Part shown: in pieces, positions 53,199-64,000 of the stretch
Numbering within the stretch: position 1 is the first letter of the stretch
Layout of the letters: each line of letters opens with the position of its first letter
NCBI GenBank assembly: GCA_024760905.1
Contig: CM045732.1
Location: 56,168,496 to 56,232,495, forward strand
DNA length: 64,000 nt
Direction of reading: 5' to 3'
DNA from: Plotosus lineatus
Taxonomy: Eukaryota > Chordata > Actinopteri > Siluriformes > Plotosidae
Program-made: the position numbers and the translations under genes
The notes under the pieces: generated by a model
What the model saw: only the letters and a program-made list of their open reading frames with translations
The model's database searches: none
What the model was told of the DNA's origin: nothing

Positions 53199-55236
53199 GC
53201 AGCCATGAGGCGGGGGGGCACTAACCAGTGTCTCTTCCCCTTATGCCGGTCCCAAGCCCGGAGAAATGCAGAGGGTTGCGACAGAAAGGGCATCCGGTGT
53301 AAAACTTTTGCCAAAATACAAAATGCAAACCACAAAGTCGAAACTCATACCGAATTGGTCGAGGCCCGGGTTAACAATGACCGCCATCAGTGCTGTCAAC
53401 CAACAGGGTGCTGATGGAAATTGGACTACTGTTGGTCGAAGACGTCGAAGAAGGAGAGGTGGGAGGCATGTCCATAGGCAGAGAGAGAAGAGGAAAAGCA
53501 CGAGTCTAGGACTGAGAGTAAGGACTTTGTATGTTGGAACTATACAAGGAAAAGATAGAGAACTGGCTGACATGATGCGGAGGAGGAAGGTGGACATACT
53601 GTATGTTCAGGAGACCAGGTGGAAAGGTAGCAAAGCTAAAAGCTTAGGGGCAGGGTTTAAGCTGTTTTATCATGGTGTGGATGGGAAGAGAAATGGAGTA
53701 GGAGTCATCTTGAAGGAGGGGTTTGTCAAGAATGTTCTAGAAGTGAAAAGAGTGTCAGACAGAGTGATCAGTCTCAAGTTAGAAATTGAAGGTGTGATGT
53801 TCAATGTTGTTAGTGCTTATGCCCCACAGACAGGATGTGAGCTAAAAGAGAAGGAGAGATTCTGGAGTGAGTTAGATGAAGTGATGCAGAGTACCCCCAG
53901 AGGTGAAAGAGTGGTCATTGGGGCAGACTTCAATGGACATGTTGGTGCAGGCAACAGAGGGGACGAGGAAGTGATGGGCAGGTTTGGTATCCAGGACAGG
54001 AACACAGAAGGACAGATGTTAATCGATTTTGCAAAAAGGATGGAAATGGCTGTGGAAAATACTGTCTTCAAGAAAAAACAGGAGCATAGGGTGACTTATA
54101 AAAGTGGAGGTAGGAGCACACAGGTAGACATCTTGTGTAGGCGATGTAATTTGAAGGAAATCAGTGACTGCAAAGTCATAGTGGGTGAGAGTGTTGCCAA
54201 ACAGCATAGGATGGTGGTATGCAGGATGACGCTGATGGTGAGGAAGGTGAAGAAGGCAAAGGCAGAGCAGAAAACAAAGTGGTGGAAGTTGAAAAAGGAA
54301 GAGGGTCGTGTTGTCTTCAAGGAGGAGTTGAAACAGGCTTTGGGTGGTCAGGAAGTGCTTCCAGATGACTGGACAACCACAGCAAATGTGATCAGGGAGA
54401 CAGGTAGGAGAGTACTTGGAGTGTCCTCTGGAAGGAAAGTAGATAAGGAGACTTGGTGGTGGAATGAGGAAGTACAGGAGTGTGTACAAAGGAAGAGGTT
54501 AGCTAAGAAGAAGTGGGACAGTGAGAGGACCGAAGAGAGTAAACAGGAGTACAGGGAGACACAGCGTAAGGCGAAAGTAGCAGTGGCTAAGGCCAAACAG
54601 AGGGCGTATGATGACTTGTATGAGAGGTTGGACAGTAAGGAGGGAGAAAATGATCTATACAGGTTGGCACAGCAGAGAGCTAGAGATGGGAAGGACGTGC
54701 AGCAAGTTAGATTGATAAAGAACAGAGAGGGAAATGTATTGACTGATGACAGAAGTGTGCTGGGAAGATGGAAAGAGTACTTTGAAGAGCTGATGAATAA
54801 GGAAAATGAGAGAGAGAAAAGAGTAGAAGAGGTGACCATTGAGGACCAGGAAGTAGCAAAGATTAGTAAAGGTGAATTGAGGAGGGCACTGAAGAGGATG
54901 AAAAATGGAAAGGCAGTTGGTCCTGATGATATACCTGTGGAGATATGAAAGTGTCTAGGAGAGGTTGCAGTAGATTTTCTGACAAGAACATTCAACAAGG
55001 TCTTAGAGAGTGAGAGGATGCCGGAGGAATGGAGGAGAAGTGTGCTGGTGCTCATTTTTAAGAACAAAGGAGACGTGCAGTTGCGGCAACTACAGAGGGA
55101 TAAAGTTGATGAGCCATACGATGACGTTATGGGAAAGAATAGTGGAAGCTAGACTAAGGGCAGAGGTCAGCATTTGTGAGCAACAGTTTGGTTTCATGCC
55201 AAGAAAGAGTACCACAGATGAAGTGTTTTTGAGGTG
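53189..55236 (+). mobile_element. RTE-type LINE copy B, 5' part with endonuclease
   Basis: The frame 53266-54948 (560 codons) starts with an APE-type endonuclease: VDILYVQETRWKG, VVSAYAPQTG, VVIGADFNGHVG and TYKSGGRSTQVD. It then runs into the N-terminal RT region, overlapping copy A for about 240 residues at high identity. Where copy A reads [10 protein letters not shown], copy B reads PVEI followed by TGA, a premature stop. Coding similarity continues out of frame to the STTDEVF block near 55220, then is cut by the next LINE. The 5' region (53280-53310) contains AAAGGGCATCCGGTGTAAAA, also present in SINE-1. Confidence 0.9.
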
Positions 55237-57545
55237 CATGGTTTTGAGATAGTCCCTCTCCTTCTGACTGCATGTTTTTTCTCTCGCTGCTCCATTCCTC
55301 TGGATTTCGAACTCTTGGCTTGCTCTTTGGATTGTGTACGTCCACTTGGGTCGGTCAGCGGCATCAACTTTCCAGGAACTGGGTGGAATTTTCGCAAGGG
55401 AAAGGTGTCTTTTTAGCTAGTCTTTGTAACTCTTTTTCAGAGGACTGTGGTTTCTCTTTCCAGACTTGAGTTCCCCAAACAGGACAGTTTTTAGCATGCG
55501 AGAGTCCTCCATTCTTGCAATGTGCCCTGCCCATCGCAGCTGCTTTTTAAGCAGGATGGACACGATACTGGGAATTTGAGCTTCTTCCAGGACATCCTTG
55601 TTGGACACGTAGTCATGCCACTTGATGTTCAAGATGAAGCGCAGGCACCGCTGATGGAAGTGTTCAAGGAGTCGCACTTGTCTTCTGTACAGTGTCCAGG
55701 CTTCTGCACTGTATATGAGAGTAGGGATGATAATGGCTCTGTAAACTTTAATTTTGGTAGTTAGCCGAAGTGAGTGGTTGTTCCAGACTCACTTGGAAAG
55801 TCTACCAAAGGATCTGTTCACCTTCGAGAGCCAATTGTCGAGGTCCTTGTCAATGGTTGCATCGTTTGAGATTACACTGCCAAGGTAGTTGAAGTGTTCG
55901 ACTGCATTTAGAGTTGTGCCATAAATAGTGATGTGAGGGGTGTGTGTAGTTTTGCAGAGATGTGGGTTGGAACAGCACTTTGGTTTTTTTCAGGCTGATT
56001 GTAAGCCCGAAGGCCTTTGATGCTTCAGAGAAATGGTCAACAAGGTTTTGAAGAGCAGCTTCTGAGTACACAAGAAGTGCACCATCATCAGCGAACAGCA
56101 GTTCTATGATGAGCTGCTACATCATCCTGGTGCGGGCGAACAGCCGTCTAAGATAGAACAGGCTGCCGTCGAAGCAGAAGCGGATGTAGATTCCATCTAT
56201 GAAATCCTCCATTGCTTGGTGTAGCATCATGCTGAAGAAGATGGAGAAGAGTGAGGGCGCAAGCATGCAGCCTTGCTTGACACCGTTGGAGATTGGGAAG
56301 CTATCTGAAAGGATGCCATTGTGCTTCACCTGACCTTTCTGGCCCTCGTGGAGTTGGCGGATAATTATAAGGAACTTTGGTGGGCAGCCCAGGCAGGAAA
56401 GTGTCTTCCATAGACCATCCCTGCTCACGGTGTCAAATGCCTTAGTCAGATCAATGAAGCCAACTAAGAGGCCGACATGATCTTTGGTTCCTCTTTTGGC
56501 TCAGAAACCACACTGGCTTTCAGGGGTGAAGTCTTCATTGATGGAGGGAATGAGTCTGTTCAGGAGAATGCGGGGAAGCACTTTACCTGCTACTGACAGG
56601 AGTGTAATACCACAGTAGTTTGAGCAGTCCGATTTCTGCCCTTTGTTTTTGTTCAGCGAGATGATGACTGCATCCTTGAGGTTCTGTGGAGGAACGCCCT
56701 GTTCTCAGCAGGAGTTGAACAGTTCCTTCAGTCTGATGACCACAACCTCCCCACCATGCTGGTAGATCTCAGCTGGGATCCCATCTATCCTGGGGACTTC
56801 CTAGGTTTCATTTGACTAATAGCAGTTTTTATTTCTTTCACTGTGAGAGGCTCATTTAAAGTCTGCTACTTTATGATGGTCGCTGAAGAAACCCCCAAAG
56901 TGTTCAGCCCAGCAAGTCATGATTGACCCTTTATTGGTGTAAAGAGTGGTTCTGTATGCAAAAAGGAATGGGGCTTGGGTTTGGTAGGAGGGGCCGTAGA
57001 TGGCTTTCAAAGCTTCACAGAAGGAGCAAGTGTCCCCAATGTCTGCATACAGTTATGTCTTTTCTGCCACTGCTACCCACCAGTGATTTTGCATGGTTCT
57101 TAGGCTGGCCTGCAAAGTGCTACATGCTTTCCTGTATGCCGCCTTGGTAGCATGATCAGCAGGCTTGGATAAGAGGTGGCTGTAGCAGGAGCGTTTCTTG
57201 TCCGGGAGATCTTGGATGGCTGGGTCAGACTCATCAAACCAGTCTCTGTGCTATCTGACTGAGAAGCCGTGTTTCTGCTTTGGTTTCTTGGACTGCAGTC
57301 TTGAAAACCTGCCATTGAGTATTTGGGTCAGGGTTCAATGGGTGCTGCAGCCTTTCTGCTAGCTTGACCTGGAAGATTGCTTCCATCTCTGGTTGTTGGA
57401 GTCGGTGCACCTGGATTTTCTTGGTTTGTGGACCTCTCTTCTTGGGAGGTGGCTTGAATAAAGGAGAATGCAAGCTTTGCACACACAAGTCTGTGATCCG
57501 TGTAACAATATGCACTAGGCAGTCTTGCACCTGCTGTTTTCACCC
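55237..57545 (-). mobile_element. Third non-LTR retrotransposon type, decayed
   Basis: Minus-strand pieces in order: 57530-57100 (pre-RT region), a 56500-56117 RT block (SRDGLWKTLSCLGCPPKF and NGVKQGCMLAPSLFS), 56071-55850 (ISLKKTKVLFQP) and 55677-55417 (HFHQRCLRFILNIKWHDYV and RWAGHIARMEDSRML). Many stops and frameshifts break it. The motifs differ from both the RTE copies and the Rex/L2-like copy. It truncates RTE copy B at its low end. Confidence 0.82.
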
Positions 57546-57659
57546 CTCCCCATCGCTGTAGGACTTTACTGCTCCCCTTCCCGCCTGCACTGGTTTCTTA
57601 AAGTGACAGTCAGCCCGTGCCAACCAATTGTCACTCTTTAGATCCAGGGACATTCCGCA

Positions 57660-58207
57660 GTAGCTCAGCAGGCTGAGACGGCTGTGGTGACCTCAGGACT
57701 GTAAGTTTTATATCGGAGTTTCCTTATCCTAGAAGCACTGTCCGCCAAGACTAACAAGCTGCATCTGCCCAGCCCACACGAATACTCCTCAAGGATTGAT
57801 TCGTCTGTGTCACCCAGAACCGTTCTGGAGTGAGTCATAAAAGACAGCAGTCCACATAAAAAACACAACAGTCTTTATTCACAAATCACCAACACAAAAT
57901 GGTGAAGTACACATATATTCAGCTCTAAGTTGGTTCCCCGCCCTAGGTGAGGAACCGGTTGAAGCTGGTTAGTCTAGGGGGCTGGTGGTGGTCATCAGTA
58001 CTTTTCCACAAGAAAAACAAGTCTACAGTATCTAGGAGCAGCTGGACTATATCAAAATAGGAGATACAACTTTCACAAAGCAAGGTCAGACAAGACATTA
58101 GCCTCTTAGACTACAAAAGCAACATTCACAGTAGAAATCACACACCTGAATGTTACAAAAGTGTGTAAGCATGTAAATTCTCCATACTCATAGAAACAAG
58201 TAAAAAC
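57660..58207 (-). mobile_element. Probable 3' LTR of endogenous retrovirus
   Basis: On the minus strand a purine-rich tract at about 58208-58231 (AAAAGAAGGGAATTGAAGGG) directly precedes this region, as a polypurine tract precedes an LTR. AATAAAGACTG occurs at 57869-57879, fitting the U3-R polyadenylation signal. The exact LTR ends were not determined because no second LTR copy is in the window. Confidence 0.55.
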
Positions 58208-61200
58208 TTCCCTTCAATTCCCTTCTTTTATACTAGATTTATCAAGTATAATACAAAATTACATTTGTACAGGGTTAAAACAAAGTCACAGAAACAAATA
58301 CAGTTGAACTAGGCAAAATATGACAAACATAACAGCTTTCATTGGTGTATTGTCGTGTCGTCCAGTTGGCGAACTGCCAGAAGGTCTTATCATGAGGATG
58401 GGCATAGGACGATAGTCTGATCACTGTAAGGATCCCCAAGGTGCACTGCAGCTTTTAAGTCCTCATGTTCGCTGCGTGACCGGTGTCAAAGCTAACCGGA
58501 CCTTCATCTGGTGGGGCGTCTAGGAGAGCGGTTTAAGATACACACTGGGGAGAGACACACACACAAACATGATCAGTAAAACATACAAGGAGGTTAATTT
58601 GGGGCTGGTTTCAACCTTGTTGCGTGGATCCAATGTGGAAAAATCTCAGTTCGGATGGCGGTTCGAGTGAGGGTGATTATCTCCACAGGTTCGTTGTATT
58701 TGGGTTCCCCTAATTGCCCAGACCGGTTGAACAATTTTACTAGTACCTTATCCCCCTGGTTGTAACTATGTGTAGGTGTACTAGGGAGGGGGACGGTGGA
58801 AGCATTGACTCTGGGCCATAATTCATACAATTTGGCAACAAGTGCTGCGGAGTATATGTCCATGTGAACCCCAAGATCTGAAGTGCCCAAAGCTGACATT
58901 CTTTTCCATCAAGAGAGTGAGAAAGGTCACCCAAATATAATCTCATGTGGCAACAAGTGCACATCTTTTCGGGGCATCATTCTCATTTCACCCAACACTG
59001 CGGGGAGGAGTTCAACCCACTTTTTACAGCTTGTGATTTGCATAGCCTTTGTGAGCTTACTCTTCATGGTATGGTTAATACATTCAACAATCCCAGAGGA
59101 TTGTGGGTGGTAAGGAATATGGAAATGCCAATTAAGGCATAAATAAGTTGTTGTGTTATCCTCAAAGTAAATGGGGTACCTTGGTCTGAGTCAATAGCAT
59201 GAGGTACCCCATATTGGAGTATGATTTCTTTGGCTAAAGTTTATTCCTCTTTTACCCCTCTTCGAGCGCGATGTGAAACACCGTGAAACTCGCGCACGAG
59301 GAAAGGCACACAGTGTGAAGGACGACAGAGCTGTCCAGATGGGGTGTACGATAAAACATCAGAAGCCACATACGCATCGCGTGTCTGCCAAAAGGAAGTA
59401 TCAGATGGTGTAGCGGACACCTGAATTGAGTGTAAACCTAGATCGGGAATAAGAGCGCTGTCTAGCGCTAGGCAAAAGGGAGGAAAATGATCAGAAGTAG
59501 AGTCAGAGATAAAAGGGGGAAGAACACATGTAGAGGCAGCCTGTTTGGCGATTCGATCAGCCAGAGTTACCACGGGACTTGCAATCGTACCCTGAGGGAT
59601 GTGCCTTAGTTTTAACTATAGTGAGAGTGCGAAGAAAATAACCAGCATCAATAAGTTATTGTACAAGAGAGGAGTAGGAGATGGGCTTTCTATCAGCAGA
59701 CTGAAAGCCACGTGATTTCCAGATGCTTCCAAAGTCATGAGCCACACCAAAGGCATATTTCGAGTCAGTGTAAATAGTAACATCCTTGCCAGAGCAGAGA
59801 ATACAGGCACTTGTAAGAGCAAAAAGTTCAGCAGCTTGGGCCGAGGAAAAGTTAAGGGTATATGATTCAACAATGATGTTTGGTAAAGAGCACACCGCGT
59901 AACTGCAGAGGAACACACCGTCCTGAAGTTTAGAGCATGAGCCGTCAACAAACAGCTCACCCCCAAACCCCAGGTGGCTATCGTAGAGGTCAGGCCGGAT
60001 ACTAGTTGTACGAGTAATCTCAGAGAGGCAACCATGAATGTCATCATAAACGGTGTCACGCAGAGCTAACGAGACGCGCTAGGGTGTGACCAAGAGTGTC
60101 AAAAGAGGAAATAGAGTGAATAGAGAGATTCTCAGTGGCTAAGAGAATGTTCTCATAACCAGAACGACGTTGTGCGGTCATGTTGTGTCTGTAATCTCTG
60201 CAAGACCGGAGTTAACTGATGTAAAGAATGTAAAACGAGTCTTGAACCATCACTGCACAGGCGGCAACTGCACGTAGACAAGCAGGCAAAACTTGGGCCA
60301 CAGTACCTAAAGTTTTGGATAGGAAGTGCAGGGCCACATACCTTCCCCATGCTCCCGAGCCAACACAGCAGTAGCCACGACTTTGTGTTCACAGGCGTAG
60401 AGATGGAAGACTTTCACGTAGTCAGGGAGACACGGCGTGACAGGCGGTCAGCATGTCAGGAGTCCATATCAGCGACTGCTGTGGAGGATCTGTGTGTGAA
60501 AAGGCAGACTTGAGACATTTATCATACAGAGAGAAGTCTGGCATCCACTGACGGCAGTAGTTAATAAGTCCCAGAAATGCTTGCAAAGCATGCTTCGTGG
60601 CGGGACGTTGTGTGTCCAGTATAATCTGGATTCTGTCCTTGGGGAGAGTCTTAGTGCCCTGTGAAAGTTCAAAGCCCAGGTATCTCACTTTGTCCTTACA
60701 AAACTGTAACTTTTTCTTTGATAACTTGACACCGTGTTCAGCCTGGTGCTTGAGGAGGGCCAGTGAAGTGTCTGAGCGTGCCTCCTGGCTTTCAGCAGAT
60801 ACCAGAAGATCATCTGCATATTGATGGACGCAAGAGCCTGGGGGAAGCACAAGATCACACAGCGCATCCCCAACAACAGCTGAAAAAACAGCAGGTGAAT
60901 CAATGAAGCCTTGTGGCAATCTCGTCCTGTTCACCTCTGTGCATGAAGGTGAAGAGTGGCTGTGTCTGCTCCTTAACAGGAACACTGAAGAAGGCAGAAC
61001 AGAGATCATCTGAAGAGATGAGGCAGAACAGAGATCAACAGGTACCATCAGGCTTTGGTACAGGATTAACTGGGGTGTTGTAGGAACTGGAACATGGTAT
61101 GACCACTCCCTGCCGAAGGAAAGCCTCAAGCAGTGAATCAATTGCCACAGACTTGTCCTCTGAGAGAGGGTATTGCTTCACATAAACAGAGTTTGAATGT

Positions 61201-61560
61201 TTAATCTTGGCCTCATAGGGGATACGGTGTACCAGCCCGACCTCATCCTGATGTTCAGCCCATAAATGTGAGGGGAGTGAGTCCAAGACCGAGGGCATTG
61301 AACACAAAGATCCTTCTGAAAGTGAGATCGCAGCAAAATTATACGGGACAGATGAGTCAGATAAATATGACATATCCGAGGGTACATCATCAGGCGTGCA
61401 TATAGTTATAGCAGAACCATTGAAGCAAATTGATAATGACAAGGCACACATGAAGTCTCTACCTAAAAGATTAAAGGGACAAGATGGCATATATACAAAG
61501 GAATGCACAAGGTAAATACTAGAATCTGATAAACATTCCACCTGCAGTGGGGGCATTGCG
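58208..61560 (-). pseudogene. Degenerate endogenous retrovirus pro-pol (class-I-like)
   Basis: Minus-strand fragments run in retroviral order. First comes a protease-like end (LLGRDFM near 61460), then an RT N-terminal block and the RT core (YADDLL near 60810, LGLINYCRQW near 60560). RNase H follows (IYTDSKYAFG near 59780; LADRIAKQAA near 59565), then an integrase zinc-finger stretch (59300-59350) and integrase C-terminus (WIHATRLKPA, 58600-58640). Stops and frameshifts separate nearly every piece, and the integrase core near 58900-59230 is broken. Only about 0.36 kb separates the pol stop (58594) from the polypurine tract, so env is absent. Gammaretrovirus-like resemblance is by motif only. 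Confidence 0.82.
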
Positions 61561-62205
61561 TGTGTGTATATGCAGAGGGAGATCCCTGTTGAGGAGTGTG
61601 AGGAGGATTAAAAGGAGGAGGAGGAGCAGATGTGTCTTACTGAATCCTAGTATCGGCCCTTTTCTTATTACATTCTCGCTTACATTCCAAAATACCATCA
61701 CCCTCCATAGTTCTAATCCTTTCCCTCAGTGTTCGGGGTGTCACATGTGTACGATCAACAACTTAGAATTTCAAAATATTTTGTATAGAAGGAAGACAGT
61801 TATTCATAAAAGTAGTAATTAACATGGGATTAGTTGAAGGTAACATTTTAAGAATATATTTTAACTCAGATGGGTTTAATTTCAATCCATTTCAAATATG
61901 AATCAGGAATCATAATTCCAATTAGGGTCTCCACCACGTTCATAAATCTACATGTACGCTGATGCAAGATATTCAGGTTTAAAAGTTCCTCCACGTGGGT
62001 ATGACAGAAATTGTGGTTGGGATTCATTCCAACCGGCCAGATAATTTAACCATGGTGTTGTGCAGAAAATCAAATTGCAACAATTCATCCAATCCTTTGG
62101 GGTTTCTTCAGGATCAGGTTTGGGCATTAACCCATTAGTACTCCCCATGGTGACACAGGAACGAATGTCCCGAGATAGTATTAGATTAATCAGCGTACGC
62201 AATCT
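61561..62205 (-). pseudogene. Probable gag remnant of the endogenous retrovirus
   Basis: It lies upstream of the protease fragment on the minus strand. The 84-codon frame 61948-62202 (DPEETPKDWMNCC, then TPWLNYLAGW) and a charged, Lys/Arg/Cys-rich piece near 61600-61700 fit the gag position, but no diagnostic domain is certain. There is no 5' LTR. Confidence 0.4.
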
Positions 62206-62224
62206 CTAGTCCTCTCATGGAAAG

Positions 62225-62402
62225 ACACGTGAGGATGTTGAAATCCAGTGGAAACACATACGGGTATACTGGATTCAGTTAATACTACTGTACCGAGGAA
62301 ACACACATGGGTACAGCCCCATGGAAACACACTTGGGTACACTGGACTATTGTTCCGTGGAAACACACACGGGTACACCGGATACAGTTAATACTACTAA
62401 CC
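62225..62402. repeat. Short tandem array between retrovirus and gypsy remnants
   Basis: GGAAACACAC(A/T)(C/T)GGGTACA-type units occur four times. Two of them are followed by the same GGAT(T/A)CAGTTAATACTACT extension. Confidence 0.7.
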
Positions 62403-62439
62403 AGGAAGGAAAAAAGTTATTAAATTTTTCTGAGATTCC

Positions 62440-63990
62440 TGGGGTGTGCCATCTTCTAGTGACGATTTGTGCGGGACTATAGACGCCTAGCAGCACCCCC
62501 TCACAAAGCTGACATCGCCCAAAGTACCTTTCAAATGGTCCCCTAGTGCGCAGGCAGCACTTGACAGACTGAAGGCGAAATTCATCAGTGCACCGGTACT
62601 GATCCATCCGGACCCCTCGCTGCAGTTCGTGGTGGAGGTCGACGGCTCGGACTCAGGGGTGGGAGCGGTCCTCTCCCAGCGCTCCCCAACAGATCAAAAA
62701 TTACACCTGTGCGTCTTCTCCCGTCTCGTGTCCCCGGCGGAACGGAACTATGATGTTGGGAACCGTAAGCTGCTGGTGGTGGTCTTGGCGCTCCAAGAAT
62801 GGCGGCACTGGCTGGAAGGGGCAACCCACCCCTTCGTGGTATAGACCGACCACAAAAACCTGTCTTACCTCTGTACGGCCAAGAGGTTTAACTCCTGTCA
62901 GGCATGATGGTACCTCTACCTGGGGAGATTCAACTTTACTCTGACATACCGCCCCGGCTCCCGGAACACCAAACTCAACGGTCTCTCCAGGCAATTCTCC
63001 CCGGGGGAAGACACCACCATGGAGATCATCCTGCCTGCCTCTTGCGTACTTGGAGCCGCTCGATGGGAGGTTGCACGCCTAGTTCAGGACACCCAGCAAA
63101 GGGAACCAGAGCCCGTCAGGTTCCCCCAAGGTCGGTTATATGTTCCCAAGCCAGCCAGAACCCCAGTGCTCCAGTGGGCTCACTCATCTAAATTGGCCTG
63201 CCACCCCGGAGCCCACCGTACTTTCTTTCTCCTCCAACAATGCTTCTGGTGGTCAACCATAACAGCCGACACCAGGAAGTTCATTGGAGCTTGTGCCACC
63301 TGTGCTCGGAGCAAGTCATCCCATCATGCATCGTCGGGCCTCCTCCAACCCTTACCCATTCGTCGCCCCTGGTCGCACATTGCAGTGGACTTTGTCATGG
63401 GGTCTCCCTACCAAAACTCCCCTCAGCATTGGAAACAGCTGGCCTCCTGGTCCAACACGTGTTCCGCCTCCATGGAATCCCCCCGATCCTCCTTGCGCTG
63501 CGTTCCCAGCCTCCTGGTCCACACACCACCCGTGGATCGAATACTCACAACTCCCTGGTCTGTGCCACCACAGGGATGTCCCCCTTCATGGTGATCAACG
63601 GGTTCCAGCCTCCCCTGTTCCCCAGCCAGGAGGTCGAAGTGGCAGTCCCATCCGTTCAGACGCATTTTCGCAGAGCATGCCGGCTCTGAAAAGAAGCCCA
63701 TGCTGCCCTGGAACGGTCAGGAGCCCGAAATCAGAGGATCGCCGATCGCCACCGGACTTCGGCACCGCCCTACACTGTTGGGCAACGAGTTTGGCTCTCC
63801 TCCAGGGACCTGCCCCTGCAGATCGACTCAAAGAAGTTGGCTCCCAGATACATCGGGCCCTATGTCATTGAACGGATCATAAACCCCAGTGCCGTCCAAC
63901 TCAAGCTCCCAGCCTCACTCAAAGTGCACCCGGTGTTCAAGCCCGTGGTGTAAAGCCCCCCCCCTCGAGACCCCCCCACGGCTGGTTGAT
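62440..63990 (+). pseudogene. Ty3/gypsy retrotransposon pol remnant (RNase H-integrase)
   Basis: Plus-strand pieces: [19 protein letters not shown] (RNase H start, 62629), TDHKNLSYLCTAKRF (62845-62890, just after an in-frame stop), FTLTYRPGSRNTKLNGLSR (62930-62990), an integrase zinc-finger stretch with CATCARSK (63290-63315) and [10 protein letters not shown] (63365-63395). The C-terminal integrase end is [19 protein letters not shown] (63840-63900) and HPVFKP before a stop near 63952. Several stops and frameshifts make it inactive. The reverse-transcriptase part is mostly absent at the left. Confidence 0.85.
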
Positions 63991-64000
63991 GGACATCCGG

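Noticed and set aside
54348..55067. 239-codon minus-strand frame
   Set aside because: It is an antisense shadow of RTE copy B; the plus strand carries the conserved motifs.

Overview
This is nuclear DNA from an animal, almost certainly a ray-finned (teleost) fish. Five multi-exon vertebrate genes can be assembled by splicing at GT/AG borders, and each assembly closes in one frame without a stop. The background is AT-rich and full of teleost-type repeats: Tc1 transposons, RTE LINEs, tRNA-headed SINEs, hAT and pogo-like MITEs, and long (TA)n, (CA)n and (GT)n tracts. There are no bacterial operons, CRISPR arrays or free-standing tRNA or rRNA genes.

Host genes, left to right. dnajc5g (+, 5600-9325, 190 aa) is a cysteine-string-protein J-domain co-chaperone. 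A ZnT2/3/8-type zinc transporter (+, 11857-16285, 359 aa) is most likely slc30a3, because DNAJC5G and SLC30A3 are also neighbours in mammals. coq8a (-, 17124-34016, 594 aa, 14 coding exons) is the mitochondrial UbiB-family atypical kinase/ATPase of coenzyme Q biosynthesis. tatdn3 (-, 36433-39118, 270 aa) is a TatD-type metallo-hydrolase. fuca2 (+, 39798-49800, 452 aa) is a secreted or lysosomal alpha-L-fucosidase. slc30a3 and coq8a converge tail to tail with 0.84 kb between stop codons. tatdn3 and fuca2 diverge from a 0.68 kb shared upstream region. The five genes work in unrelated pathways; they are neighbours, not an operon.

Repeats. Introns and spacers carry three Tc1-family copies plus an older Tc1 remnant, three tRNA-headed SINE families, pogo-like TA-duplicating MITEs (one 470 bp family with three copies) and hAT MITEs with exact 8 bp target duplications. 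An RTE LINE with an open 700-codon reverse-transcriptase frame sits in fuca2 intron 2. The coq8a intron at 29262-32360 holds a four-insertion nest that can be resolved base by base.

The right-hand 12 kb (about 51.5-64 kb) has no host gene that I can see. It is a run of abutting retroelements: an unclassified repeat split by a LINE (-), an RTE LINE 5' half (+), a second LINE type (-), a degenerate class-I-like endogenous retrovirus without env (-), and a decayed Ty3/gypsy pol (+).

I found no convincing undescribed molecular system. The most useful leads are the SINE/LINE tail sharing, the nested and palindromic insertions, the minisatellite in front of coq8a, a microsatellite abutting a dnajc5g splice acceptor, an unclassified 0.5 kb repeat with an occupied/empty-site pair, and the N-terminal motif loss in the zinc transporter. 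Exon borders were read by eye from splice consensus and family conservation, without transcript data.
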